A stretch of 64,000 nt of DNA from Myroides marinus (GTDB lineage: Bacteria > Bacteroidota > Bacteroidia > Flavobacteriales > Flavobacteriaceae), in the NCBI RefSeq assembly GCF_900109075.1, contig NZ_FNYS01000005.1, positions 124,001 through 188,000 on the forward strand, written 5' to 3'. Positions within the stretch are counted from its first letter, which is position 1. Each line of letters begins with the position of its first letter. Shown piece by piece: positions 53,234-62,256 of this stretch. Both the position numbers and the translations under genes were made by a program. A model generated the notes under the pieces. The model saw only the letters and a list, made by a program, of their open reading frames with translations. It did not search any database and was not told where the DNA came from.

Positions 53234-53623
53234 TTATTCTAAAGGTTTCATATTAGCCTCTCTAAAATACTGAATCTTACTTAAGAACATTGCAGCCATA
53301 CGTTCTGCACGCCACTTAGCTTCATCAGCTCTTTTTCCTTCATATAACTCATCTACTGTAGCATTAAAAAGTACTTTCCATGCTTCAAAATGCTCTGCTT
53401 CAACTGGTAGTTGAGCATGTGGGGGAAATGGTTTTCCTCTATAGCTGTATTCTTCTAAAAGAATAGTCTCCCAAAACGCATACATCTTCTCAATGTGTTC
53501 TGGCCATCGCCCTTCTAATTTACTATTAAAAATAGGTCCTATAAACTCATCCTCTTGCACTCTTCCATAAAAGGTATCAACTAACACTTTAATATCTTCT
53601 ATATTTTCTATGTCTTTTCTCAT
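53234..53623 (-). CDS. Group III truncated haemoglobin
   Basis: 129 residues with the 2-on-2 globin pattern of group III: VDTFYGRVQEDEFIGPIFN at the B/C region, RWPEHIEKMYAFWETILL (E helix), FPPHAQLPVEAEHFEAWKVLF containing the proximal His region, and a C-terminal helix. Group III proteins bind O2 or NO; their physiological task is still uncertain. Monocistronic, divergent from the DUF2520 gene. Confidence 0.92.
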   Translation of the reverse strand: MRKDIENIEDIKVLVDTFYGRVQEDEFIGPIFNSKLEGRWPEHIEKMYAFWETILLEEYSYRGKPFPPHAQLPVEAEHFEAWKVLFNATVDELYEGKRADEAKWRAERMAAMFLSKIQYFREANMKPLE

Positions 53624-53681
53624 TACAAATTGCTAATTTTACAGTCAATCAGTTTACAAATTAATGCTAAACTTTACTGCT

Positions 53682-54431
53682 ATGATTACAATATCTATTT
53701 TAGGTTCAGGTAAAGTTGCTCACCACTTGATTCTAGAGTTCTTAGAACACGATGATATCAAGTTGCAACAAGTCTACTCAAGAAACCCTAACAAAGTTAA
53801 GAACTTAGTCTCTGACAATCAAATTATTTCTGATATCAGTGAGCTAAAACCTGCTGATATTTTTATAATTGCAGTCAGTGATGATGCTATAGAAGAAGTC
53901 TCTTCGTCTATCCCTCTAAAAAATGCTTTTATAGTGCATACCTCTGGTACCAAGCCGATGGATTCTATTATGAATACCACAAGAAAAGGCGTGTTCTATA
54001 TGCTGCAAACATTTTCTATAGATAAAGAAGTAGATTTTAGCCAAATACCTTACTGTATTGAGGCTAATAATCCTACTGATTTTCTTCTTTTAGAAAAGTT
54101 AGCACTAGCATTCTCTGAAAAGGTATATAAAATATCGTCTGTACAAAGACAGTCTATTCACCTAGCGGCAGTATTTGTAAACAACTTTACCAATCATCTA
54201 TTCAAATTAGGAGAAGATATTTGTAAAGAAAATATGGTTCCTTTTGATATTCTAAAGCCACTGATTTTAGAAACAGCAAATAAAGTTCAGACCTTATCTC
54301 CGAGAGAAGCACAAACTGGACCTGCTGCACGTAATGACCAAGGAACTATAGATCGTCACTTAGAAGCACTAAATGACCCTATTAAAAAAGAAATATATCA
54401 ACTTATAACTAATTCAATACAAAATAACTAA
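53682..54431 (+). CDS. Rossmann-like/DUF2520 domain protein
   Basis: 249 residues from ATG 53682; ATG 53664 six codons upstream is also possible. N-terminal dinucleotide-binding fold (ITISILGSGKVAHHL, a GxGxxA loop) and a helical DUF2520 C-terminal domain (HLAAVFVNNFTNHLF..., LSPREAQTGPAARNDQGTIDRHL). Probable NAD(P)-dependent reductase with unknown substrate; in Bacteroidota it is constantly found before the KdsC-like and Maf genes. Its stop overlaps the next start by one base (TAATG). Confidence 0.9.
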   Translation: MITISILGSGKVAHHLILEFLEHDDIKLQQVYSRNPNKVKNLVSDNQIISDISELKPADIFIIAVSDDAIEEVSSSIPLKNAFIVHTSGTKPMDSIMNTTRKGVFYMLQTFSIDKEVDFSQIPYCIEANNPTDFLLLEKLALAFSEKVYKISSVQRQSIHLAAVFVNNFTNHLFKLGEDICKENMVPFDILKPLILETANKVQTLSPREAQTGPAARNDQGTIDRHLEALNDPIKKEIYQLITNSIQNN

Positions 54432-54958
54432 TGTCTAAACATTTTAAAGAAATAATGAATGACATCACTACTTTTATCTTTGACGTAGATGGTGTGTTAA
54501 CAGATGGAACAGTTCACGTAGCTCAAGATGGTAACTTACTTAGAGATATGTTTATCAGAGATGGATATGCAATGAAAGCAGCTGTAGAAAATGGATATAA
54601 CGTATGTATTATCTCTGGAGGAAGTAATGAAGGAGTTAGAACTAGATTTAGTAATTTAGGTATTAAAGATATTCACTTAGGAGTATCTGATAAAGTAAAA
54701 GTGTTTAAAGAATATATAGCTGCTAATAATATCTCTCCTGATACAGTACTATACATGGGTGATGATATTCCAGATTACCATATCATGCATGAAGTAGCAC
54801 TACCTACTTGTCCTCAAGATGCTGTACAAGAAATAAAGAGAATCTCTAAATATATTTCTCACCTTAATGGAGGTAGAGGTGCTGTTAGAGACGTAATCGA
54901 ACAAGTGATGAAGACTCAACACAAATGGTTTCAACATTTCAATGCTAAATTTGATTAA
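54431..54958 (+). CDS. KdsC-like HAD phosphatase
   Basis: 175 residues, type C0 HAD enzyme. DxD nucleophile motif FIFDVDGVLTDG (Asp21 and Asp23 region), Ser/Thr motif ISGG, Lys (SDKVKVF), and acidic motif MGDDIPD. KdsC cleaves 3-deoxy-manno-octulosonate 8-phosphate in lipopolysaccharide synthesis; that assignment for this copy is likely but not proven by context. Second gene of the operon. Confidence 0.92.
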   Translation: MSKHFKEIMNDITTFIFDVDGVLTDGTVHVAQDGNLLRDMFIRDGYAMKAAVENGYNVCIISGGSNEGVRTRFSNLGIKDIHLGVSDKVKVFKEYIAANNISPDTVLYMGDDIPDYHIMHEVALPTCPQDAVQEIKRISKYISHLNGGRGAVRDVIEQVMKTQHKWFQHFNAKFD

Positions 54959-54975
54959 TACAGATATTCACTGTT

Positions 54976-55560
54976 ATGCTAAATAACTTATTAAAAGATT
55001 ACAAAATAGTGTTAGGTTCTAACTCGCCTCGTCGTAAACAATTCTTAACTGAATTAGGTATTGACTTTACAGTTAGAGCTTCTGATATTGATGAAACATA
55101 TCCTGTAGAACTTACTGGAGCACAAATCACAGACTTTATTGCTAAGGCAAAAGCTGATGCAATAGAACTACAGCATGATAATGAAATTATTATCACTAGT
55201 GATACTACAGTATGGAACAACAATCTGTCATTAGGTAAACCAGAAAGTCGCGAAGAAGCATATGTGATGTTAAAAAGTCTTTGTGGACACGAACATGAAG
55301 TTATCAGTTCAGTTTGCCTTAAAAGTCGAAACAAAACGACATTGTTCCACTGTACTACTAAAGTCAGCTTTGCTAATTTATCAGACAAGGCCTTATACTT
55401 CTATATAGATACCTATAAACCTTATGATAAAGCGGGTGCTTATGGCATACAAGAATGGATAGGATTAGTAGGAATAGATAAAATAGAAGGATCTTACACT
55501 AATATAGTTGGTTTACCAACCAAGGAGTTAGTTGACGAATTATTACAATTCATTAAATAA
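54976..55560 (+). CDS. Maf-family nucleotide pyrophosphatase
   Basis: 194 residues. N-terminal Maf motif LGSNSPRRKQFL, DIDETYP, the catalytic base region ITSDTTVW, LGKPESREEAYVMLKSLCGHEHEVISSVCL and the C-terminal YDKAGAYGIQEWIGLVGIDKIEGSYTNIVGLP. Hydrolyses dTTP/UTP or modified nucleotides to their monophosphates. Cotranscribed with the KdsC-like gene. Confidence 0.95.
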   Translation: MLNNLLKDYKIVLGSNSPRRKQFLTELGIDFTVRASDIDETYPVELTGAQITDFIAKAKADAIELQHDNEIIITSDTTVWNNNLSLGKPESREEAYVMLKSLCGHEHEVISSVCLKSRNKTTLFHCTTKVSFANLSDKALYFYIDTYKPYDKAGAYGIQEWIGLVGIDKIEGSYTNIVGLPTKELVDELLQFIK

Positions 55561-55565
55561 AAAAT

Positions 55566-56090
55566 ATGTTTGCAGAATATTATCCAGAAATCATAGCAAC
55601 AGCAATTACATTAGCCTTATACATTCCTTTTAGAAAATTAGTAGGTTATATCATACGTTCTTTTTCTACAAAAGAACAACGTAAAGATAGTCGTGTAGTA
55701 TTGATTATACGCTTATTTAATACACTACTATCTGTTATATTTTTAATCGTTATTCTTACTATTTGGGGGGTTAAAGCAGAGAACTTTATGCTTACTCTTA
55801 CTTCAGTCTTCACAGTTATAGGAGTAGCTATGTTTGCACAATGGTCTCTATTGAGTAACATAACTGCAGGTATTTTATTATTCTTCTCTTTCCCTTTTAG
55901 AATTGGAGATACAATCAGAATTCAAGACAAAGACTTCCCTATTGAGGCTAAAATAATTGATATTAAAGCATTCTGTACAATATTAATGACAGCAGATAAC
56001 GAAAAAATATCTTACCCTAATAGCTTATTACTTCAAAAAGGTATAGTAATAGTTGAGAAAAAAGAAGATATAGACAATCCTACTATTTAA
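55566..56090 (+). CDS. Small mechanosensitive-channel (MscS) family protein
   Basis: 174 residues, short for the family. Three transmembrane helices, the last being the pore-lining segment (ENFMLTLTSVFTVIGVAMFAQ), then an abbreviated MscS beta domain (WSLLSNITAGILLFFSFPFRIGDTIRIQDKDFPIEAKIIDIKAF). The usual cytosolic cage domain is absent. Starts 5 bp after maf, last gene of the operon. Confidence 0.9.
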   Translation: MFAEYYPEIIATAITLALYIPFRKLVGYIIRSFSTKEQRKDSRVVLIIRLFNTLLSVIFLIVILTIWGVKAENFMLTLTSVFTVIGVAMFAQWSLLSNITAGILLFFSFPFRIGDTIRIQDKDFPIEAKIIDIKAFCTILMTADNEKISYPNSLLLQKGIVIVEKKEDIDNPTI

Positions 56091-56148
56091 TAGTGGCACA
56101 AAATTTGTAATTACCATTATGGTTTAAATAGTCAAATGGTAGTAATTT

Positions 56149-56195
56149 AAGGCTAGCTAACCTCATCACGCAGGTTGTGCTAGCCTTATTTTTTA
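56149..56195 (+). terminator. Terminator of the DUF2520-KdsC-Maf-MscS operon
   Basis: AAGGCTAGC/GCTAGCCTT (56149-56157 with 56179-56187), with an inner AACCT/AGGTT, followed by ATTTTTT. A second weak hairpin (AATTACCATT with AATGGTAGTAATT) precedes it. Confidence 0.88.
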
Positions 56196-56409
56196 TAAGA
56201 CTCTCATTTTTACTACATAAACCTCCTCAAAAACAAGACACTAAGAACTTCATTTACTACTTAACCGAGATACAGTATTGAGTACATATATCATGTAACT
56301 CCTTTATTGTGATGTTAACTCTAGTTTACATATAACTAGGTTTGACCTATTATTAATATACGTTAGTAAGGTATTAGAATTAACCTACTAACCAAATAAG
56401 TTAGTTAAA
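56196..56409. other. Intergenic region before the SSS-like gene
   Basis: 214 bp without recognised promoter or structure. Confidence 0.5.
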
Positions 56410-58101
56410 ATGAATACGATTGATTGGAGTATTTTTATCCTTATTCTAATTATTACATTAGCTATAAAGCAGTTTAAACTACAGAAAGTAAATAGTAGCT
56501 CTATTTATGACAAATCTACTTTGAACTATGGTGTAAAGCTTATAGCTATACAATCTTTTGTCTATTCCTTCATTTCTCTACCTGGGCAGGCATATTCCCA
56601 AGGTATTACCTTCTTACAACTATACTTAGGTATACCAATTGCTGTTTTTTTTACATTGTATGTAATCATTCCTAAATACAAAATAGCAAAAACAAAAAAT
56701 GCTTTTGAGTACATACTCAATCATTCAGATAAAAAAATACACAACTTAACTGTTGTTCTATACCTTATATTGAGAATGCTAATATTAACTATTACATTCT
56801 ATGCTATAGCTATGGTCTTATCAATCTTAGTGAAGGTGAACTTTAAAACACTTCTTATATTTATCAGTATTGGTTTTATAGTATTGCACTTACTTTTTAA
56901 AAATAAAAACTACCTATTTCAAAAGCACAATCAACTACTATATTGCACGATTATAATCATTCTTATCTTCACTTGTATTTTGTATAAACTTCCTCTTGGG
57001 ATGTATATAGATGATACCTTAAGCTTTACAGCCTCATTTGATAAGTTAACTTTAATAGACAGTAAACTAGCTGAAAAAGACAAGTTTGATTTAACGAAAT
57101 GTCTTATTAATGGCACAATCCTGTTTGTTGCATTATTAGCAATGAATACTAAAACACTTCAAATCTATAGACAGAGCAAATATTCTTATAAAACTAAGGA
57201 CAGCCTATTTATCTATGGTTTATTAAATATTCCTTTCCAGTTTTTCATTCTTTTGACAGGATGTATACTTTTTACATTCTATCAGTTTAATGACGCTCCA
57301 TTACATTATAACCCTAATAATGTACATACTGTTAAACAGTCAATATATGCAGATCAATACAATGAAATAAAACAAAAATATCACAAGATACTTAGCCTTA
57401 GAAAAGAAGCAAGCCTTTTATATAGTGGGCAAATCTACCAGAACTATAGTAATGAGGTACTCCAAGACCAAATATTGAGTTTAACAGAGAATGCAAATAA
57501 ACTACAACAAGAAGCAAAAACACTTATTAAAAAAGCTAATGATGATGTAGAGGTTAATGACTCTGATTTTATTCTATTACACTTTATCAATTTCTATGTA
57601 CCAGATGGTATCACAGGTATTATTATTGCAATATTTTTAATTAGCTTAATATCTCTTGGCTTACGTGAAATAAACTGGTTAACAAAAAGTATACTCAATA
57701 TACTACCTATCAAAAAGAAAAACAAAGCAAATGAACATCCTATTAAAAACAGGTATTTCTTAGTTAGTATACTCGTTATAATACTTATACTTTTGATAAC
57801 GTATCACGTTCCAGTATTCCTAAACCTGATTCAAATACTGTGGACTTATGCTTCTTTATTTTCAGGTACATTACTTGCCATCCTATTAATAAGCATGTAT
57901 GGTCGAGCTAATAATCAAATATTCTTTGTCAGTATTATCATTGTTCAACTTAGCATATTCTACCTATACTTTACCACAAACATTCATTATCTATGGTACA
58001 ATGCCATAGGGTTATCAGGGCTTACTGTGCTTACATTTGTTCTAAGTACGGTATACAACTCTATCTCTATAAGTCAAAAAGAAAAGGATATCCTGATCTA
58101 A
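56410..58101 (+). CDS. Divergent SSS-family (sodium:solute symporter-like) membrane protein
   Basis: 563 residues with about 13 hydrophobic segments and a hydrophilic, partly coiled-coil insert of about 85 residues (roughly 300-385: KQKYHKILSLRKEASLL..., ENANKLQQEAKTLIKKA). The layout and FxHFINFYVPDGITGIIIAIFLISLIS, which in symporters is lPxGlxGlxxAxxxAAxMSTxDS, point to SSS. The helix-8 Ser/Thr pair that binds sodium is replaced by ISLGLREINW, so sodium coupling is probably lost. Such a gene often accompanies the DUF2520-KdsC-Maf cluster. Role unknown. Confidence 0.78.
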   Translation: MNTIDWSIFILILIITLAIKQFKLQKVNSSSIYDKSTLNYGVKLIAIQSFVYSFISLPGQAYSQGITFLQLYLGIPIAVFFTLYVIIPKYKIAKTKNAFEYILNHSDKKIHNLTVVLYLILRMLILTITFYAIAMVLSILVKVNFKTLLIFISIGFIVLHLLFKNKNYLFQKHNQLLYCTIIIILIFTCILYKLPLGMYIDDTLSFTASFDKLTLIDSKLAEKDKFDLTKCLINGTILFVALLAMNTKTLQIYRQSKYSYKTKDSLFIYGLLNIPFQFFILLTGCILFTFYQFNDAPLHYNPNNVHTVKQSIYADQYNEIKQKYHKILSLRKEASLLYSGQIYQNYSNEVLQDQILSLTENANKLQQEAKTLIKKANDDVEVNDSDFILLHFINFYVPDGITGIIIAIFLISLISLGLREINWLTKSILNILPIKKKNKANEHPIKNRYFLVSILVIILILLITYHVPVFLNLIQILWTYASLFSGTLLAILLISMYGRANNQIFFVSIIIVQLSIFYLYFTTNIHYLWYNAIGLSGLTVLTFVLSTVYNSISISQKEKDILI

Positions 58102-58117
58102 ATCAAGATATCCTTTT
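58082..58117. terminator. Bidirectional terminator overlapping the SSS-like stop codon
   Basis: Stem AAAAGGATATC/GATATCCTTTT (58082-58092 with 58107-58117) with inner TGAT/ATCA; convergent genes on both sides. Confidence 0.88.
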
Positions 58118-58145
58118 ATACATAGTACACGTTAAAAGTCTCTAC

Positions 58146-58754
58146 TTATACATTAGCGAAAGGTAAACTCCATTTATACTTAACTGCTAATACTCTTATA
58201 AGAATAATAATTCCAGCTGTTCCTATATATAAAATGTCTTTACTCAACTCAAAATAGTTTAATAAATAATACACTAATCCTCCTAAAATACAAGCCGTAG
58301 CGTATATCTCTTGTTTAAAGATCAAAGGTATCTTATTGGCTAATATATCTCGTATTACCCCTCCAAAACAAGCTGTAATGGTTCCTAGAGTAACACAAAT
58401 AACAGGATGTAATCCTACTTTCATCCCTTTCTCAATACCTATCAATGTGAATACTGCAATCCCTATTGTATCAAATAAAAACAATGAATAGCGTAAGAAA
58501 TTAAACTTTTTATAGAATACAATAGCCATTACAACACCTAACAAAGTAACATAAAAATAACTCAGATTAGTTAACCACATCACTGGGGTCCATCCAATCA
58601 TCATATCTCTTATAGTTCCTCCGCCTATGGCTGTTGCAAATGCTAAAATAGTCATCCCAAACAAATCCAACCTTCTTTCACGCCCTGCTAATGCTCCGGA
58701 AATAGCAAATGCCAATGTTCCTAGCAAGTCTAAAATGTAAAAAAAATCAAACAT
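58146..58754 (-). CDS. Trimeric intracellular cation channel (TRIC, YicG/UPF0126) family protein
   Basis: 202 residues, seven transmembrane segments in two repeated halves. The paired glycine motifs ATAIGGGTIRDMM and GTITACFGGVIRDILANKIPLIF are diagnostic of bacterial TRIC channels, which conduct K+ or other monovalent cations. Separated from the RDD gene upstream by 20 bp and likely in the same transcript. Confidence 0.94.
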   Translation of the reverse strand: MFDFFYILDLLGTLAFAISGALAGRERRLDLFGMTILAFATAIGGGTIRDMMIGWTPVMWLTNLSYFYVTLLGVVMAIVFYKKFNFLRYSLFLFDTIGIAVFTLIGIEKGMKVGLHPVICVTLGTITACFGGVIRDILANKIPLIFKQEIYATACILGGLVYYLLNYFELSKDILYIGTAGIIILIRVLAVKYKWSLPFANV

Positions 58755-58774
58755 TAAATAATAATAAAAATCTG

Positions 58775-59512
58775 CTAACTCTTAGCTGTTAAATAATTGT
58801 AGTCTTTTAAAATAGTCTCGACAAACTCTAATTCAGAGGAAGATTTGATATCTACTATCCCCAAAACATTCTTTAGCTTATCTACTAACTTGTATAATAA
58901 TTGTACATCTCTACTTGCTTTTATTCTAGTTAAAGCTTCTTTTATGATATATACATCTTTGTCTGTTAAACTTAGTACCTGTGAAAATAATGGCACATAC
59001 TGCTCATCAACTTCCTGAAATATAGTTGCAGATAAAAAAACTCTCTCTTTTACAGAGATTACAGCTGTTCCTGCTAAAATATCCCCTAATCGCTGTCCCT
59101 TATCAGACGAAATAACTGTGATTAACCCGATTACTGCTGACCCTATCCAAAAGTCAACTAATCTCATCACCCATCTAGTAGCATAATCTATAATAGTTGC
59201 CTCATACCCATCTATCTTAATCACCTTTATCCTCATTATCTTTTTACCAGGAGTTGCTCCTTGCAGAATAGTTTCAAAAAATAAAGAATAAAAGAACGCT
59301 GGAAGTAAAAATGTAATTGTAATAGCAGCTTCTGACCATCTATCTAATCCTTGTTTAAAAACATTAAATTCCTCTAATAAATAAAAAACTAAAATAACAT
59401 ATAGAATCTTAAATATCATGTCTAATATAGACGATAACATACGCTCTCCTAGTGAGGCTGGATTAAATTCTATTTTAATATTTTGTGTCGTATTTATTGT
59501 TAAATTAGCCAT
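58775..59512 (-). CDS. RDD-family membrane protein
   Basis: 245 residues. RDD domain of four transmembrane segments: FNPASLGERMLSSILDMIF (the Arg/Asp-Asp region), ILQGATPGKKIMRIKVI, and SDKGQRLGDILAGTAVI. A cytosolic C-terminal helical tail of about 75 residues follows. Divergent (18 bp) from the SpoIIM-like gene, as in other Bacteroidota where RDD, SpoIIM-like, DUF4129, DUF4350, MoxR and DUF58 genes cluster. Function unknown. Confidence 0.9.
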   Translation of the reverse strand: MANLTINTTQNIKIEFNPASLGERMLSSILDMIFKILYVILVFYLLEEFNVFKQGLDRWSEAAITITFLLPAFFYSLFFETILQGATPGKKIMRIKVIKIDGYEATIIDYATRWVMRLVDFWIGSAVIGLITVISSDKGQRLGDILAGTAVISVKERVFLSATIFQEVDEQYVPLFSQVLSLTDKDVYIIKEALTRIKASRDVQLLYKLVDKLKNVLGIVDIKSSSELEFVETILKDYNYLTAKS

Positions 59513-59530
59513 AAATTACATTGCTTTTAA

Positions 59531-60496
59531 ATGAGAGAAGTCGCTTTTATCAAATATAATAAAGAAAAGTGGATTGAATTCGAACATACTTTATATGCCG
59601 AAACAATTCACAAACCTGATTATCTTGCTGATATGTACATTCAGATAATGAATGATTTATCTTATGCACAGACTTACTATCCTCATAGTAAAGTTACACA
59701 ATATCTCAATACTTTAGCGGCACAAACTTATCAAAAAATTTACAAAACTAAACGTATTGAAGAAAATAGAATAGTACATTTTTTCAAGACAGAAGTACCC
59801 CTTATTGTATATGAATACAAAAACTATTTATACTTCTCAGTTTTGACGTTTCTAATTCTATTTACCATTGGTCTTGTTTCTGCTCATTATGACTTAGGTT
59901 TTATAAGATTAATCCTTGGTGATTATTATGTTAATACCACCTTGGATAACATTAACAATGAAGATGCAATGGCTATCTATAAATCTGGTAGTAATTGGGG
60001 AAGCTTTATCGGAATAGCTTTTAACAACTTATTTGTATCTCTTAAATTCTTCGTATATGGTATTTTTGCAGGAATAGGTACATTAGTGTACTTGTTATAT
60101 AACGGTATTATGGTTGGAGCCTTTCAATATCTATTTATAAAAGAAGGTGCTTTCTTAGAAAGCCTTAAAGGTATCTGGTTACACGGTGCAATAGAGATTA
60201 CAGGAATAATTATTGAGGCTTTTGCTGGTTTTATCTTTGGAGGTAGTATTTTATTTCCTAAAACATATTCTCGTAAGAACTCTTTTATTATAGGGTTTAA
60301 AAATGGATTCAAGATATTCATTGCTATGATCCCTTTTGTAATTACAGCAGCATTTATAGAAGGCTTTATCACTAGATACGCTAAAGAAATGCCAGATATT
60401 TTGAACTACTTTATTATCCTGAGTACATTCTCCTTAATTATTTTCTACTTTTTTATCTATCCTAAAAAAGTATATTCTAAACTTAATAAACAATAG
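59531..60496 (+). CDS. SpoIIM-like (stage II sporulation protein M) integral membrane protein
   Basis: 321 residues with a cytosolic N-terminal helical domain (to about 95; FIKYNKEKWIEFEHTL) and about six transmembrane segments matching SpoIIM/DUF95 (SNWGSFIGIAFNNLFVSLKFFVYGIFAG, GIWLHGAIEITGIIIEAFAGFIFGGSIL). This organism does not sporulate; the family in Bacteroidota is linked to the MoxR/DUF58 cluster. First gene of a plus-strand operon. Confidence 0.92.
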   Translation: MREVAFIKYNKEKWIEFEHTLYAETIHKPDYLADMYIQIMNDLSYAQTYYPHSKVTQYLNTLAAQTYQKIYKTKRIEENRIVHFFKTEVPLIVYEYKNYLYFSVLTFLILFTIGLVSAHYDLGFIRLILGDYYVNTTLDNINNEDAMAIYKSGSNWGSFIGIAFNNLFVSLKFFVYGIFAGIGTLVYLLYNGIMVGAFQYLFIKEGAFLESLKGIWLHGAIEITGIIIEAFAGFIFGGSILFPKTYSRKNSFIIGFKNGFKIFIAMIPFVITAAFIEGFITRYAKEMPDILNYFIILSTFSLIIFYFFIYPKKVYSKLNKQ

Positions 60497-60499
60497 TCT

Positions 60500-61426
60500 A
60501 TGTTCATTGTATTTAAAAGAAGATCCTTTAGTAATCTAATGAACGATACTATCGAATTCTTCAAAACTGAAGGAGCTGTATATTTTAAAAATTACTTTTC
60601 TATTTGTGGTGTTTTAATAATGCTATACTTATTGTGTTCTTACTTCTTAATTGATGTAATTTTTAACGCAATTAGAGAAAGTAAATATGAGACTTCACCT
60701 ATAAACTCTTTTATAGATAATAATATTGGATTAATCATAGGCTTAGTGATAGTATCTATTATTCTGGTAACTATCATCAGTATTATATCCGCAAGTTACC
60801 CTGTATATTTTCTAAAAAATATAGAGGAACAGCCTAAAGAATATCAAAATAAAAACCTTGTTGTAAAGACAATAAAGAAAGACTTTGGTAGATTATTCGG
60901 TTTTGGATTAGGTACGTTATTTCTTATTGGCCCCTTATCATTATTACTACTAAGTCTCTCTACTCTTTTAGTCATATTTGTAATCGGAATTCCATTAGTT
61001 TTAGCCTTATTCCCAACTATTACATCTTGGATAAGTTTATCTCTATACGAATATATTACGAATAGAAAAGGCTTTTTCGAATCATATAAGATTGGTTTAA
61101 ATATGTTATTTAGTCAATTCTGGATTATCATTGGTAACACTCTTCTATTTTATGTAGTAATGCAAATAATCCTAGGATTAATAACTTCCATACCTCAGCT
61201 ACTTTTCTATGGAAATTTATTCTTATCACAGAAGAACAATAGTGATTTTTCTGAGACACAAGGCTTCAAATTAATGTTTTTAGCCATATTCTTACTTACA
61301 TCTTTAGTCTCATTTATAGCTAACAATGTATTACTGATCAATCAAGGACTAATTTATTACAGTATTAGAGAAAGTAAAGAAAACAAACAGTCTTACGCAG
61401 ACATTGATATGATAGGAACTAACTAA
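60500..61426 (+). CDS. Hypothetical multi-pass membrane protein
   Basis: 308 residues, about six transmembrane segments in a tandem of long hydrophobic stretches (39-60, 90-115, 150-195, 215-245, 270-290). I do not recognise the family. Lies 3 bp after the SpoIIM-like gene, and its stop overlaps the DUF4129 gene start by one base, so it is a cotranslated component of the cluster, probably a membrane partner. Confidence 0.85.
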   Translation: MFIVFKRRSFSNLMNDTIEFFKTEGAVYFKNYFSICGVLIMLYLLCSYFLIDVIFNAIRESKYETSPINSFIDNNIGLIIGLVIVSIILVTIISIISASYPVYFLKNIEEQPKEYQNKNLVVKTIKKDFGRLFGFGLGTLFLIGPLSLLLLSLSTLLVIFVIGIPLVLALFPTITSWISLSLYEYITNRKGFFESYKIGLNMLFSQFWIIIGNTLLFYVVMQIILGLITSIPQLLFYGNLFLSQKNNSDFSETQGFKLMFLAIFLLTSLVSFIANNVLLINQGLIYYSIRESKENKQSYADIDMIGTN

Positions 61427-62256
61427 TGAAAAAGTTATATATAAAAATATTATTATCCTTATTTACCATTCACTCTTTTGGTCAGGTAGAGCATGATACC
61501 TTGTCTGAACCATCTTCAGATCATTCTAATATAGAAGAAGACGAAGATTATGATGAAGATGAAGAAATAGAGAAAGTCATAAATGTACTACCATACACTG
61601 AGGATAAAACAGATAGTATTGTAATTAATAAATTCAAAACAGATTATAAGAAGAAGTATAAATCTGACGAAGAATTTGATTATACTGAGCATGTTAGAAA
61701 GAAATCTGCTTGGCAACGTTTTAAAGATTGGCTTAATAAGAAATTAGATGAGCTCTTTAAACCTCTGAATGTCCAAACCAACACATCTCGTCATCTTGAT
61801 GATCTGTACCGAATCGCTTCTGTATTTGTCATCATACTATTATTATTTTATATAATTAGAGCATTTATCCAAAAGGATATGTATTGGTTATTTAAGAAAA
61901 AAGGACGTAAAATAGATGTCCCAGTAAATGATATAGAGCTTAACTTAACTACTGTTAACTTCCCTGCTTTACTAGAAAAAACAATAAACGAGAAGCAATA
62001 CAGATTGAGTATTCGTTATTATTATCTATGGTTATTACAACGTTTACAAGATCAACAGCAAATAGTATGGAATATAGAAAAAACTAATGCTGACTATTTA
62101 AATGAAATTAAAGACGCTAAACTAAAAGAAGACTTTACTTACCTCTCTTATATCTATAACAATATATGGTATGGAGAATTTGAAATAACAGAAACTGAAT
62201 TTAAACAAGCTCAGAAATCTTTTGATGCTCTATTAAAACAAAGCCATAATGAATAA
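61426..62256 (+). CDS. DUF4129-domain membrane protein
   Basis: 276 residues. N-terminal signal-like segment, a very acidic linker (NIEEDEDYDEDEEIEKV), a basic helix, one transmembrane segment (about 131-150: YRIASVFVIILLLFYIIRAF) and a C-terminal DUF4129 domain (YRLSIRYYYLWLLQRLQDQQQIVW..., TYLSYIYNNIWYGEFEITETEF). The family often sits between transglutaminase or MoxR/DUF58 genes; function unknown. Ends overlapping the DUF4350 gene by eight bases. Confidence 0.9.
   Translation: MKKLYIKILLSLFTIHSFGQVEHDTLSEPSSDHSNIEEDEDYDEDEEIEKVINVLPYTEDKTDSIVINKFKTDYKKKYKSDEEFDYTEHVRKKSAWQRFKDWLNKKLDELFKPLNVQTNTSRHLDDLYRIASVFVIILLLFYIIRAFIQKDMYWLFKKKGRKIDVPVNDIELNLTTVNFPALLEKTINEKQYRLSIRYYYLWLLQRLQDQQQIVWNIEKTNADYLNEIKDAKLKEDFTYLSYIYNNIWYGEFEITETEFKQAQKSFDALLKQSHNE

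Noticed and set aside
59531-60496. Evidence of sporulation
   Set aside because: The SpoIIM-like family is widespread in non-sporulating Bacteroidota next to MoxR genes; no sporulation genes are present.
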